Assembly (NCBI GenBank): GCA_003956705.1
Contig: QZCP01000334.1
Span: forward strand, 303,718-367,717
DNA: 64,000 nt
Origin: Brevipalpus yothersi
Lineage: Eukaryota; Arthropoda; Arachnida; Trombidiformes; Tenuipalpidae
Reading direction: 5' to 3'
The translations under genes and the position numbers were made by a program. The notes under the pieces were generated by a model, which was not told the origin of the DNA, searched no databases, and saw only the letters and a list, made by a program, of their open reading frames with translations. The first letter of the stretch is position 1. Each line of letters begins with the position of its first letter. Shown here one piece after another: positions 51,757 through 62,595 of this stretch.

Positions 51757-52309
51757 ATGTCGCAAAATTTACAAGGAGCTATAAGAGTAAGTTGTTAATT
51801 ATAATTCTTATTGTTGGTTAAATTTGATAGATTAGAGGAGTATGTTTATCTGTCGTTTCAGTTGAAATTAATTTTACATTCTTGTATCGCAGGCTGTTAA
51901 ACCACATATTCCATTGATTCGATTCCGGAAAGGAGATCTCAGTAAAGTAGCAGGTTTGTGTCTTCCGGTTTAGGTGATAATAATCATAAGAATAAGATGG
52001 ATTCTGTATCAGAACAAGCGTTCAGTTTGAGGTGTTTTCGATTATTGAATTTGGCTATATTTTTTTTATCAGGGAAACATAGTAACCCTGTAACCGGGTC
52101 CAAAGCGAGTGCCTCTTCAAATGTGTTAGCGGATGATCGACTTCTTCCACCAATATATCGGAGAAAGCCATTATCTGGACTTGAGATGGAAATGATTGAG
52201 GTGAGCTATATACTTGATGAGGATGATGATCATGATTCTATTTGTTGAACTTTCATCTAATTGAATTCGGTTCTCTTTCTTATTTCAGAGAGGCGGCCAA
52301 GATTTTTGA
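51757..52309 (+). CDS. KGD4: Alpha-ketoglutarate dehydrogenase subunit KGD4 (MRPS36)
   Basis: A 79-residue mitochondrial adaptor that, in characterised species, tethers the E3 subunit to the 2-oxoglutarate dehydrogenase core; it was earlier classed as ribosomal protein S36. Four small exons: 51757-51786, 51893-51953, 52073-52200, 52289-52309. Exon phases match (0, 1, 0). Diagnostic sequence is AVKPHIPLIRFRKG near the N-terminus, and the C-terminal YRRKPLSGLEMEMIERGGQDF resembles the human YRRK...EEMEFI-RGG end. The split across tiny exons makes it easy to miss. A possible AATAAA polyadenylation signal is at 52498-52503. It is convergent with MRPL49. Confidence 0.9.
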
Positions 52310-52687
52310 TGTTGAATAGAGATTATAGAGGAATATTTAAAATAAGAAACGTTTCAAATAGATAATATAAACTTTTATTTTATTTCGGTGACAACAATTC
52401 AAAGTAAAAATTCATAAAGTATCACCATAAATTGAGATGAGGACTAGTTTGTATAATACACAGCATAACACCTAGAAAAAAAACGATGAAATTGATCAAT
52501 AAATCTTAGAGGTGGAGTTTTTGCGCGCTAAATCTTTACTCAGGTAAAGACTCTTTTGAAAAAAGTGAAAACAGCCGAAAAATCACATCAACTTCGCAAT
52601 CATCACAGTGAATGTGAGGGTTGCAGGTGAGAGATGAAAAAATTAGCAGCTCTACTTTTGAATAGTTTTTATTCGTAATATATATAT
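52310..52687. other. Convergent 3' interval between KGD4 and MRPL49
   Basis: About 380 bp of AT-rich sequence, read as the two 3' UTRs. AATAAA at 52498-52503 fits KGD4. Confidence 0.65.
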
Positions 52688-53525
52688 TCAGAATCCCTTA
52701 GCTTTCAAAAAGTCTACCGCAGTCATTACACAATCTCCTCTAATTGTTATCTGGCCTTTGGCTTCATTGACACCTGATTCATAGTTGAACTCAGGATCAT
52801 TTTGTTGAACAAAATCGCGCAAATCTCTTTCAAATTGCCAAACATCACCGATAATGTGATTTATCTGGGTCGATACTCCTCTTGATTCCGAGAAGTGTAT
52901 ATCCTTGTAAACTGGATACAGTCCACTGCGAGTACGATTCACAAAGTATGGTAGATCTGGAGGCACATAGGGCTGGGGATTGTAGCCAGAGGGAAGTTCT
53001 GTACCGATAAGATTAAGATGGGGAGAATCAAGATACTTTGGCAATAATCGATCTACCCAAAACCATCGTTCAGGTTCTTTGTCAGTGACAGATTCAGTTT
53101 TTGTGAACCATCCAAAATCTGGTTTATCTTTATATACATAACTGTATGGTGCTTGTTCAGGATCAAGTTCAGCGAAGTCCTCATCGTCGTCCGGCTCAAA
53201 CTTAAGACGCACCTTTATGTTGTCCTCATATATACCACGAGTAAGATAATCTCTATCCTTCTTATTAATCACTGGATACGGTGATGAGTATAAAAATTCA
53301 CGCTCATCATCTAATTTGGACGAAGAAGGAGGAGGAGAAGAAGAGGAAGAAGATTCACACTTTCGACTTTGCTGTTGTCGTATTGACAAACACTTTTCAC
53401 AAGCAAGCTGCAGAAAGTGAAAACAAATAGATTAATCAATCAACATTCTCTTCAATAAATGTATCTCAACAAACACTTACCCTACGTAGACAAAACACAG
53501 ATCGTGCCACATTCCTGGTCAACAT
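52688..53525 (-). CDS. MRPL49: Mitochondrial ribosomal protein L49 (mL49)
   Basis: Large-subunit protein of the mitochondrial ribosome, 254 residues. Exons 53525-53481 and 53407-52688 join in phase 0. Exon 1 encodes MLTRNVARSVFCLRR, an arginine-rich, acid-free leader typical of mitochondrial import. The C-terminal half carries the family core: RLLPKYLDSP, PSGYNPQPYVPPDLPYFVNR, TRSGLYPVYKDI, IGDVWQFERDLRDFV, ITIRGDCVMTAVDFLKAKGF, aligning to the end of human MRPL49 (GDIWALQKDVEDFL, LLEKGF). The N-terminal half is longer and more acidic than I expect for vertebrate forms, with a Ser/Pro-rich segment after the leader. The leader exon fixes the start; the downstream frame alone has no ATG at its beginning. 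Confidence 0.9.
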
Positions 53526-54188
53526 GATTATCAATGGGATCAACTTAAATAACTAATTAGTAATCATCTGAAATTCAGATTCTGAATATCCAGAATATAT
53601 CCTGTAAGACATGAAAAGCATGGAAAAAATATTTTCAAAAACACATGAAAAACGCGCCATCTGAGTTGTGTATGAAAAGTTTTTAAAAGATTCCTTTTAA
53701 ATTACTTTATTATCATCAGCTCTCGATGTTGTTACCTTTTTACTGGTTGATGGTGCAAAATATTTTACACTATTGCATCATTATGAATCAAGCTTTCATT
53801 TGGTAACACACATTTAGGGTTGATGATGAAGGATGAGTAAGAGTGGATAAAATTAGATACACTTATGATCATTGTTGTTGCTTTCTTATGGGGAAGTTAA
53901 TTGTGTAATCGTCATTGATGATTTAACTGTTGTCACTGAATGTGTGTGTGTCTCCGTTTTTTTTCTTTCTTTCCTTCTGTTTCGACTACTTCTGATACTC
54001 TGTATCACTTTTGAATCGTTGAGACTACTGTAATTAAAGATCAAGATGAAGCTTTTTTGTTGTGTTTGTTTATCATCAAGCTTATCTTCAATGTGTAATT
54101 TGGTGTATGATTAAGTTTGTTTGATTTGTTTGTATGTTGTTATTATTATTATTATTGCCCACTTTGATTACTATCGCACTCATAAACA
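53526..54188. promoter_or_regulatory. Divergent promoter interval, MRPL49 / unknown nuclear protein gene
   Basis: A 663-bp spacer between two start codons on opposite strands. It holds GCGCCATCT at about 53655, whose complement contains the ATGGC core typical of YY1/Pho sites. No further motif is claimed; the promoter role rests on position. Confidence 0.4.
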
Positions 54189-55661
54189 ATGTCCAACTAT
54201 CGTTCTAATCAAATTGGTTCGAGGTTCACAGAGCCACCAGTATACAGTACTCCAGGATCAAATTTGCCAAATATTACTGCCAACAATAGTAATAATATCA
54301 ATAGTAGTCAGAGTAGTAGTAACTTTTCTACTTTCACCAATTTTTTACCCCAATTAAGTGGTATAACCAAATCAGATCTTCAAAAAGTTCTTGCCCAATG
54401 CAATCAACCAGTTTCTCCTGGATTGAGGTGACTATTTGATGGTTCAAATTGGTTCGATTTTTATTCTTACAATTTCTTCTCAGTGACAATGGAACCCGAG
54501 ATTCATTGGATTCTTTACGCTCAAATGGTACCGATACTCATCCAAAAAGTGTTGATGGCCTTATACAGCAAATCAATGAATTAAAAAAGGAACGAGAATC
54601 TCATCTCAAACAGGCCCAGACTCTACAAGAGAAGGTAAATTTTGTTCCCCTGTTCGATGTGTCACTTGATGACTGTCATCATCAATTTCATTGTAACAAT
54701 TTTGTAGGAAGACAGATTATTTTTACAATTAAGTAAACTTGTCCAAGGAACGAATAGTGGAAATATGCTTCCAACAAATCAAGAATCATTGAATTCACCA
54801 GAACCTTCCACCGCATTTCCAAGCCGATCTCCTCCATTGGCTACTGCCCAAAAGCCTCACAAGTCATCGCAAATTTCCAAAACACAAATCGATCCTTTAG
54901 AAACGGATGAAGATGTGCCGGAACCTCCACGAAAGAAGCCTGGTCCAAAGTCAAAAACTATGCCTGGCCCGATTACTCCCAAAAAATCATCCACTGAATC
55001 CGATAAAGGAATTGGAAAACGTCCAGCACCAAGTAAACCAAGCACCGAAACTCCAACCAAAAAAGTCACACCAGTAACTACCGGCGTTAAACAGTCTAGA
55101 CCAGCAAAAATTACTGCCAGAAAGCGAACTCCAGCAGGACTAGTGATTGATAATGGAAATAATGGGTCCAAAAATCCTAACGATGAGATCTCAGATCGTA
55201 ATTCTAATGAAAACTCTCAGAGTGCCATGAGTTCTTCGGAAAGGCCTAGCATCAGTAATAAAAAAGATGATTCAAAACAAGAGGCTTCTACTTCTAATCA
55301 GGATCACCGTGAAAACATTCAAAGAGATGATGCAACTACAAATGCTGGAAGTGGAGAGCCCGATTGTGATTTCAAATTCTTAGAAAGGACTCTCGCTCAA
55401 ATTGAATCAACTGATGAAGAATACGGCGGTATATCAATTAATCAAACTGTTGTACCTCAAATATATCCTTTATCAGTTGCATCTATGAGTCCAGGAAGTC
55501 CATTAGATAAAAAGCCTACGATTGCAGGTCTAGCATCTACTTCCGCCCCTAAGCCTCAACATGATCACCATGAATCAAACGATACTGCCATTCCTCCGAT
55601 ACCAATTAAGCAGGAAAAGATCGACCCTCCTTCAGTGAGAGTTAAGACCGAAAAAGAATGA
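54189..55661 (+). CDS. Unrecognised coiled-coil, Lys/Pro/Ser-rich probable nuclear protein
   Basis: A 447-residue protein from exons 54189-54427, 54484-54634 and 54708-55661, all in phase. I do not recognise the family. Residues 1-65 are Ser/Asn-rich with FTNFLPQLSGITKSDLQKVL. A charged heptad-like helix follows (GLIQQINELKKERESHLKQ, then EDRLFLQLSKLVQ across the second junction). The rest is disordered and basic, with an AT-hook-like PRKKPGPKSK, further KKP/RKRTP patches, and a C-terminal IKQEKIDPP and VRVKTEKE that resemble psi-K-x-E sumoylation sites. These suggest a chromatin or transcription cofactor (inference). AATAAA at 55739-55744 lies 78 bp past the stop. Confidence 0.8.
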
Positions 55662-56022
55662 GAAATTCATCTAAGGACTCTGATACTTTTATAGTTATTT
55701 ATCCAACTATTTGTTCATATATTTTAAATGTGCATAAAAATAAATTGGATCATTGGCCATTTCCAACTTAATTTTGAAGCTGGTTGTAGGTCAGTGGAGA
55801 GAGATTCTAACCTTCACAAGCTTGAAGGTCCAGGATAGGTCAATCAACTTTCAGGAAGAGATTGTCGTCTCATTTGTATGTGCTAAATATTCAAATCTTT
55901 GCCATAGATCATAAGAGAGAGAGAGAGCTAGTTAGACAGAGATAAATCAATAAATCTTTCTTTATTCAATATTAAAATGGATCCATTCATCATAATCAGG
56001 CTGAAATAATTAATTGATGCAG
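55662..56022. other. Convergent 3' interval with two polyadenylation signals
   Basis: About 360 bp. AATAAA at 55739-55744 serves the plus-strand gene; TTTATT at 55961-55966 is the minus-strand signal for TFG. Confidence 0.6.
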
Positions 56023-57591
56023 CTAATATCCTCCAAATCGATTCTTCCTAAGACCGGTATACGAATTCTGACCGAAGGTGTTGGGTGGCTGACCACCCAT
56101 TGGGGGAGGCTGACCAGGAGCTCCTGGCATGGGAGTCATCTGTGGTACTTGCCCCATCGGTGGCCCTTGTCCCATCGGTGGTCCTTGTCCCATCGGTGGC
56201 CCTTGTCCCATCGGCGGTCCTTGTCCCATCGGTGGCCCTTGCCCCATTGGTGGCCCTTGTCCCATCGGTGGCCCTTGCCCCATTGGAGGCCCCTGTCCCA
56301 TCGGTGGTCCCTGTCCCATTGGAGGCCCTTGCGGAGGACCAGACATAGATGGTGGACCTGACATCATTGGAGGACCAGAGGGTGGACCTGATGGAGCAGA
56401 AGACATTGGAGGACCTCCGCTAGAATACGGTGTACCGGACATCGAGTGAGGAGGACCACTTGGTGGTGGGCCAACAGGAGGACCCTGTGACATTGGAGGT
56501 CCCTGAGTTGGAGGAGGACCAAACATTGACGGCGGCTGTTGCTGCTGTTGGTTTAGTTGGGGTGGCTGGCCAGGTCCACCCGGGAAGGGTTGGTAAGATG
56601 ATTGCTGGTGTTGTGGTTGCTGACCAGGTCCGGGTGGAAAGTTTTGGAAAGAGGATGGCTGCTGAGAAGGTTGAGAGGATTGTTGAGATGTGGGAGCAGT
56701 GGAAAATAGACCTCGCTGGGCAAATACGGGTTGCGAAGGTTGAGATGATTGGAATCTATTCATGTGGCCAATGGTTGAAGGGGGAGGAACTTGTGGGCCA
56801 ATAGATTGATTTTGATTAGGCATCTGTGGTCGAGAAAAGGGAATTTGCTGAGCTTGGTTTGAATCAGAAGGTGGAGGACCGGGCATAGGGGGACAAATTT
56901 GGAATCCAGAGGGACCTGACACGGGTGGGTTTGAGTTAAGACTTGAAAAGCTGGATACCTGATGATGCTGCACCAAAGGCTGAATTGTTGCCGGTTGTTC
57001 ATTATTTGAATCACCTTGATTTTGATTGAGAGATGACTTGATCTCTGGCTTTTTATCGTTCAAAGGATCAAATTCCTTATTATCTGGTGACGGTTTGATA
57101 ACAGCATTTTCAGAAATTTCACTAATACGAACATTAGAGCTATCACCTAGTTGATCGACTACCTTGAGACACCGTTGAAGCCTAGTAGATATTTGATGTA
57201 ATTCATCTTGGAGAGCTTTAACTGAATCAAGACCTATTTCACCATCACCTCGAATGCTGGCCGTACCACTGGCATCCTCATCATCTTCGTTACCATTGAG
57301 AATAGAAATTTTTAAAATACGTGATATTTGAATGGCATGACTCAAATCTGAATCATCATTGATGGTAATAAGATCACCATCATCATCCATATACTTGAGA
57401 GTTATCTCATCATTAGCCGATAATTTGCCACGAAACAATCGTTGCATCATCAAAATTAATTCATCTCGAGTGATATCCAAATTATGTATGGGCACACGAC
57501 GATAATCTTTACCCAAATTAGCTTTCACTACCAACATTGTGGACGAATCGTGCTGTGACATATCACGTTCAGATAAAATGCTTCCAGGCAT
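56023..57591 (-). CDS. TFG: TFG (Trk-fused gene) homologue
   Basis: A 522-residue protein of endoplasmic reticulum exit sites that in known animals organises COPII carriers. It is intronless here. A PB1 domain at about 19-100 matches the family closely: ANLGKDYRRVPIHNLDITRD, LMMQRLFRGKL, KYMDDDGDLITINDDSDLSH and SRILKISIL, with the acidic OPCA motif intact. A coiled coil follows (VKALQDELHQISTRLQRCLK). The C-terminal ~330 residues are Gln/Pro/Gly/Ser-rich, as in TFG, and include a tandem GPPMGQ hexapeptide array near the end. It finishes LRKNRFGGY. It diverges from the coiled-coil gene at 58199 and converges on the gene at 54189. Confidence 0.95.
   Translation of the reverse strand: MPGSILSERDMSQHDSSTMLVVKANLGKDYRRVPIHNLDITRDELILMMQRLFRGKLSANDEITLKYMDDDGDLITINDDSDLSHAIQISRILKISILNGNEDDEDASGTASIRGDGEIGLDSVKALQDELHQISTRLQRCLKVVDQLGDSSNVRISEISENAVIKPSPDNKEFDPLNDKKPEIKSSLNQNQGDSNNEQPATIQPLVQHHQVSSFSSLNSNPPVSGPSGFQICPPMPGPPPSDSNQAQQIPFSRPQMPNQNQSIGPQVPPPSTIGHMNRFQSSQPSQPVFAQRGLFSTAPTSQQSSQPSQQPSSFQNFPPGPGQQPQHQQSSYQPFPGGPGQPPQLNQQQQQPPSMFGPPPTQGPPMSQGPPVGPPPSGPPHSMSGTPYSSGGPPMSSAPSGPPSGPPMMSGPPSMSGPPQGPPMGQGPPMGQGPPMGQGPPMGQGPPMGQGPPMGQGPPMGQGPPMGQGPPMGQGPPMGQVPQMTPMPGAPGQPPPMGGQPPNTFGQNSYTGLRKNRFGGY
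56153..56332 (-). repeat. 18-bp coding tandem repeat in TFG
   Basis: Ten consecutive 18-bp units of the form CCC-ATC/T-GG-N-GG-Y-CC-Y-TG-Y on the plus strand encode the hexapeptide G-P-P-M-G-Q on the minus strand. Units differ only at third positions, so the peptide is conserved. Confidence 0.95.
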
Positions 57592-57974
57592 ATTGAAAAG
57601 ATAGAGATGCTGTCAATGTGTGTATATATATCTGCCTTCCACGTAGTCTTAACACCGCTTCAATATACCAAGATTCAAAAGCCAATAATAATCAAACGAT
57701 AGCTACACATACACACCGGGAACGTGAAAAAAAGTGCTTCACACACAGACACTGATACAATTTACAATTTTCGGTAATAAATAGACCACACACACACAAA
57801 GTGAAATCACACCTTCTCAATGACAATCGGTCATCAGTGTTTCACAAAATAATTGAATCAAATTTAAATGTGATGTGATGATTAATTAAATTGTGTAAGA
57901 TGTGTTGACTTTCGCTTCTCTCTCTTCCGGCAAATGTTAAACACAGAAGCCAACAAGGCTTCTTTTTATCATAC

Positions 57975-57984
57975 TGCGCATGCG
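57975..57984. promoter_or_regulatory. NRF1/ewg-type site
   Basis: TGCGCATGCG matches the NRF1 consensus YGCGCAYGCR at all ten positions, in otherwise AT-rich DNA. Confidence 0.65.
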
Positions 57985-58006
57985 TAATGTATCTGCAGAT
58001 ATTGGA

Positions 58007-58014
58007 TATCGATA
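58007..58014. promoter_or_regulatory. DRE (DREF-type) site
   Basis: TATCGATA is the exact eight-base DNA replication-related element known from insect core promoters. Function in this organism is inferred. Confidence 0.5.
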
Positions 58015-58198
58015 TTTGATGGATTCGATGTGTGGAGATAAAATTGGAAACAAAATTTGAATTCTGAAGCAAAAAAAGGGAAGAGTTTTAAAAACGGTTC
58101 ACAATCTTGATCAATGCTGATTGGTGATGATTAGTTGATTGTGAGTTTGGTTAAACGTTTTTTTTATGTCCAATTTGTGTTGATCTGGTGTGGTGGGA

Positions 58199-59854
58199 AT
58201 GGACAAGAATCAACAACAAATCCATCAGATGTTAAAGGTAAGATTTGTGTGTGTGACTGCAAGTTTGGACCCTACAGCTGATAGAGAATTGTGTGTGTTT
58301 GAATTTTTTTTCTTATCTCAGTTTTCTTTTTTCCGATCCTAGACACGAAAACAATATAATCAATTGTCCAAAGGAAGACGTAATGAGGGTCATCTGAACA
58401 TGGTGGCCTTGAAGAATTCGATTGAAGCGCATAAGCGAGAGATGGCCGAAATTGAAGAGGAGCTAGCGCGCTATCGTCAAGAGTATAATCTATTGATTCA
58501 AGACATCGGACAAGCCCATAAAGCGGCACAAGAGCAAGAGGTGAAAGAAAATTTGTGCATAGAGTTGAATAAACGACGTGATCATCGAGTTAAAGCTCAT
58601 GCTGAAAAAGTGTTGAGCAATGAGATTCATAGGGCTCGAATGGAAAATATTCGCCAAAAACAGGCGAAGGAAAATCTACTTAAAAGAAGACAAGATCTTT
58701 ATCGCCAAAGTGTGCCACCGAAATTGACCGCAAAAGGTTCAGGGCTTCAGATTGGTCTGGAGGAGTGGAAAAGAATTGAAAATTTGGTTTCTCATGAAAT
58801 AGATAGATTATTAGAGGAAAAAGAGGAAGAGGAAGATCATCCCGTTGAAATTGTTGAGCCGGTTATTCGACCAAAAAAATTTGTTCGACAAGCTATTCAG
58901 CCTCGTAATACAAAAAAGAGTGTACAAATACAGACTGATCTTGAAAAAGACAAAAGAATTCTCAATATGCATGCAATTGAAAATGTAGTTTCTCGTAAGG
59001 TTCGTGAAAAACTTAATCATTTACTAGTCCCAACGCAACCCGTCCACCATGTGCCAACAGTATCTATTCCTCTCAAAGAGGTAGCTACCAACACCTCTCG
59101 AAGAGAATCGATAGAAGTCTCTCTTCAGACCACAAGTCATCATCTTCCTCCAGAGAATCTCCCCGAAGCACCTACTTCTCAGCAAATTGTTAAAGCATGC
59201 GATAATAGTAATCGCTCACCTGTTGGAAATGCACTATCAGAACTCTCTGACATCAGCTCTGTTGACTTGAAAGACTTGATCGATCAGATAAAGTCCATCA
59301 GAACACTTATTGATGGACAAAAGAATGCTCCAATCAAAGCAATAGAAAGACAGAAGACTTCTTTCGAGAAGCATAAAGCTATTACCAATGATGTGATGAA
59401 TCGAACTTTTGTCAAAGAGAAAAGTCCGACCTCGAACCCAGCCCAACCTAGTATCAAACCTCCCTCTCCGATACCGTTCGATGATTCGTCTGCTGAAACG
59501 GTCAAGAATCAGCCTCCAAATGAGACTATAACTATCTCTTCAGACGATGAAGCTTGCTTCTCTGGTGATGATCAGCCTGATGTTGACACAGAAGTATCTC
59601 TCTCTTCCGTTTCTCAATGTAAATCTTATCATACATCGATCGAATTTTCTAACTTTAGCAGAAAGTTAAGTGTAGACAAAGATTTATTCTGGAAAGAGAT
59701 TCTAGATTTGGCTGGCATAAAAGCTGGGATGCATCAAATCCATCTCAGGAAAGAAGGCACCATCCAATCCAAACTGCAGCATAAAGCTAGTTCTTCGAAA
59801 AATTTTCATTTTCACTCAACACCCAAAGTTTCTCGTTTCACTAAGAATCGATAA
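58199..59854 (+). CDS. Unrecognised coiled-coil protein
   Basis: A 516-residue protein from exons 58199-58237 and 58343-59854, phase 0. I do not recognise the family. The N-terminal ~160 residues form a strongly charged helix (EIEEELARYRQEYNLLIQDI, then KRRDHRVKAHAEKVLSNEIH and RQKQAKENLLKRRQDLYRQ). A mid segment has EEWKRIENLVSHEIDRLLEE and an acidic run. The C-terminal half is disordered and Ser/Pro-rich, with ETITISSDDEACFSGDD resembling a SUMO-interacting motif followed by acidic residues, and a final basic patch. The start is the ATG at 58199 because the short first exon keeps the frame and has a clean GTAAGA donor. A cytoskeletal or centrosomal role would be typical of such proteins but is not shown. 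Confidence 0.8.
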
Positions 59855-62595
59855 GGAATCTCTAGCATGCTAATTTTTACTGCGAATTTTACATTGAGTA
59901 AAAGTTTCTCATCTCTCATTGAGTGGAAACTTTTATTTGACCCTTTATACGCATCGATTGTCGTTTAATTATCAAATGAATCTTGTTATGAAAGCTTCAG
60001 AGCTTCTCAAATCAAGGATATGAAATGCTTTCTATTCATTGTTAGTTATTTATATATATGCTGAAAAAAAATTAAAATCATCACTATAATAATTTCACCT
60101 CAATTTGCATATGTATTAAGTGTTGAATATGAAAATGTTAGTTAAATTGAAAAGTGAGCCATTCAACTCGAAGTTCATCAGCCAAAGATGAATAAAAATC
60201 CAACAACCTTTATTCCATTGCAAGCATCAAATATTAGGCTAATGAGGTACTAAAGTGGGAACAACCACTGTATTGAATACATTAGTATACAGACTTTATT
60301 CAAGTTATTGCGAAATATCTTGGACTGGACATCGTTGAGAATGAGGAATACATTCTACTTCATGACTATAAAATCAAATCTGCATCGATTCGCAGCTGGA
60401 GTTTCATGCTAGATATAAGGTGAAAAGAACGAAATAAAGATACTGATACAAAATATCACGAAAACAATAGAAATTTTTGATTAAGAATAATGTGAGATGA
60501 TCTGATTAAGAAGGAGCTTCTTTGCATGGAGAATTGAAAGTTAACCAATAAAATTTTTCACGCGGTTAGGTTTTTCTACTCATTAATCATTTTACGGGCT
60601 ATGAATGTCAATAAATGAGAATTTGATTAAGATTATCGAAAAAAAACAATAAAATTTCAATGATAATTTATTGAAAGGGTGAATTAATTGTCAATTAAAT
60701 ATATATTATTGCTAATAGTTGTCTTCACCCACTCTGAATCAGGCCAGTCAAAAATAGCTGACCGTATTGTTTTTGAATATTTTTCTATCATGTTTTTTGG
60801 GCAATCTTTTTAATCCATTATTCATTAGAGAGAGAGCATCTTCACTTTATCTCACTCCTTTTTCGGCGATTTGGTCCTACAGAACAGTAATTTAAATCCA
60901 CTCAAGAGGTATCCCCAAGAAATATCACCTCAGATAATCCGGTTCTGAAGTCACGAACTAGTTTAGTCTTCTTCTTTTTTCCCTCTCTTTCCTGAATATG
61001 ATGATTGAAATTAAGTTACTGTTGTTTAATAGAGTACAATATGATGATATACTCTCTCTCTTCCCTCCCCTCATTCGCTCTCATCCTATCAGTAATCATC
61101 ATTTAAGAAATTCATTCAAGAGCCTAACAACTTTGGACTGTTAAGTTCGAAGAGTGTTCAAGTGACTGTTATAGTAAGAGTGAACAAAATGGTAAACTTT
61201 TTTGATCTTGTTCACAAGTTGATGGTTAATTTTTACCCAGACAGTTATTGACTCCATTCCCTATTGTGATATATCCTCTATTGTTCGTGGCTACTGAGAG
61301 AAAAAAGTTTCCACTTTCTATCTCCACTTCTCTTTCTTTCTTAATTTATTCACCCAGAAATTGTCTCCCAGAACTTTTGAAATCTTCAAAAGAATAATAA
61401 CTGTTCTTGATGCTTGCTTAATTTTAAAGCGTTCCGAAAGTCAAAGTTTTTGGGTGTCAAAACTTAAAGTCTCTTTCTCTCAAAATTCCAGCCCATCGTC
61501 CAGTCAGGGCCAGAAGGGTTTTTGGCATCTCTCCACATTTCCTTTCGCTCTCTTTCTCTCTTATTCATCAACATGAACTGTTAATTGGTTCCGGAAGCAA
61601 GTCATCGGATGAGGATAAAAGTGTTTGTACTATGTGGCTAGAAATGCTCTTGCGCTAGTCTCTCTCTCTGCTCCTTGATTTTTCAGTTCTCAACGAGAAC
61701 TTCTCTCCTCATCTTCATCTCTTGACAACATCTTTTCCAAAAAAATTTTCTTCTTCTGGTCCTGCATGTTTATGTTTGTATATCTTTGGAGTGAATCAAT
61801 AACATTGTTTATTTCATAGAGATTTTGTGTGCGTGTGTATATCTATGATAGTTTGAGTAATCAAGGCAATCTAATGTGATTCGTCCAGCTATTCAATACT
61901 TAACATCGTTCTCATCGAAAAGTGTAAGTAATCAGTGTATTTTTCTTGGGATGTTTTTCTCTCTCTCTTCCTTCCTTGCTTGATGAATATTGCTGAGGTT
62001 AGCAGAAAAAATAAGACATTTCATCATTTGATCATCTTTTCCGATTAACTGATTGGTTGATTGAAGTAGTTGAATGTTCTAACAAGATCATACAGTGGAA
62101 ATTGTTATTATTTCGTAATGATTTAGTCCAATTTGTGCTTGTTATGAGTTTTTATACTCAGATTGCATCCTCATCGAGAATAAGTTCTACGAGTAAACAA
62201 TGTTAGAAATCTTGCGACACTTTCATATGATTTGGTTGCAATCGATGAAAATTGATGTACAATCAAATGACTATGTCAGCAATTTGATGCCACATTTATC
62301 ATCGAAGATTGCCAAAGGAAATTATAAAATACATCCTTATCCATATTCACTTTTTCCTTCTCTCTTTCCTCTGCAGACTCAATATGCGCAATAATCTCCT
62401 CAATTGATTTATCCAAACTTATCCCCTCTTTCATCGTCTCAACTCATTTTGACCAAAGAATTTTCATTTCCCATAAACACACATCCTTACACAACCACAT
62501 ACGTACACAACATATCTCTCTTAATTTGATTACCATACGAAAAGTTTCGGGCGTCCAAGTGGCAAGTCAATCACATACCGCCCACATTAGCCACA
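59855..62595. other. Gene-free interval upstream of P4HA
   Basis: A 2.7-kb AT-rich region. Two short polypyrimidine patches and one small frame (61361-61576) have no recognisable product. The last few hundred bases should contain the P4HA promoter and 5' UTR. Confidence 0.65.

Larger units (their letters stand above)
57592..58198. promoter_or_regulatory. Bidirectional promoter of TFG and the coiled-coil gene
   Basis: A 607-bp spacer between divergent start codons. Two well-known arthropod/metazoan promoter motifs occur within 40 bp of each other (57975-57984 and 58007-58014), which supports a shared promoter. Confidence 0.6.

Noticed and set aside
56014..56449. Plus-strand frames rich in GGPCPI and in PLSHRW/VALVPS opposite TFG
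   Set aside because: They are antisense shadows of the TFG tandem repeat; the minus strand has the PB1 domain and the complete gene.
57999..58012. GGATATCG at 58004 as a tenth copy of the intron palindrome
   Set aside because: It differs at the last base and is better explained as part of the TATCGATA element.
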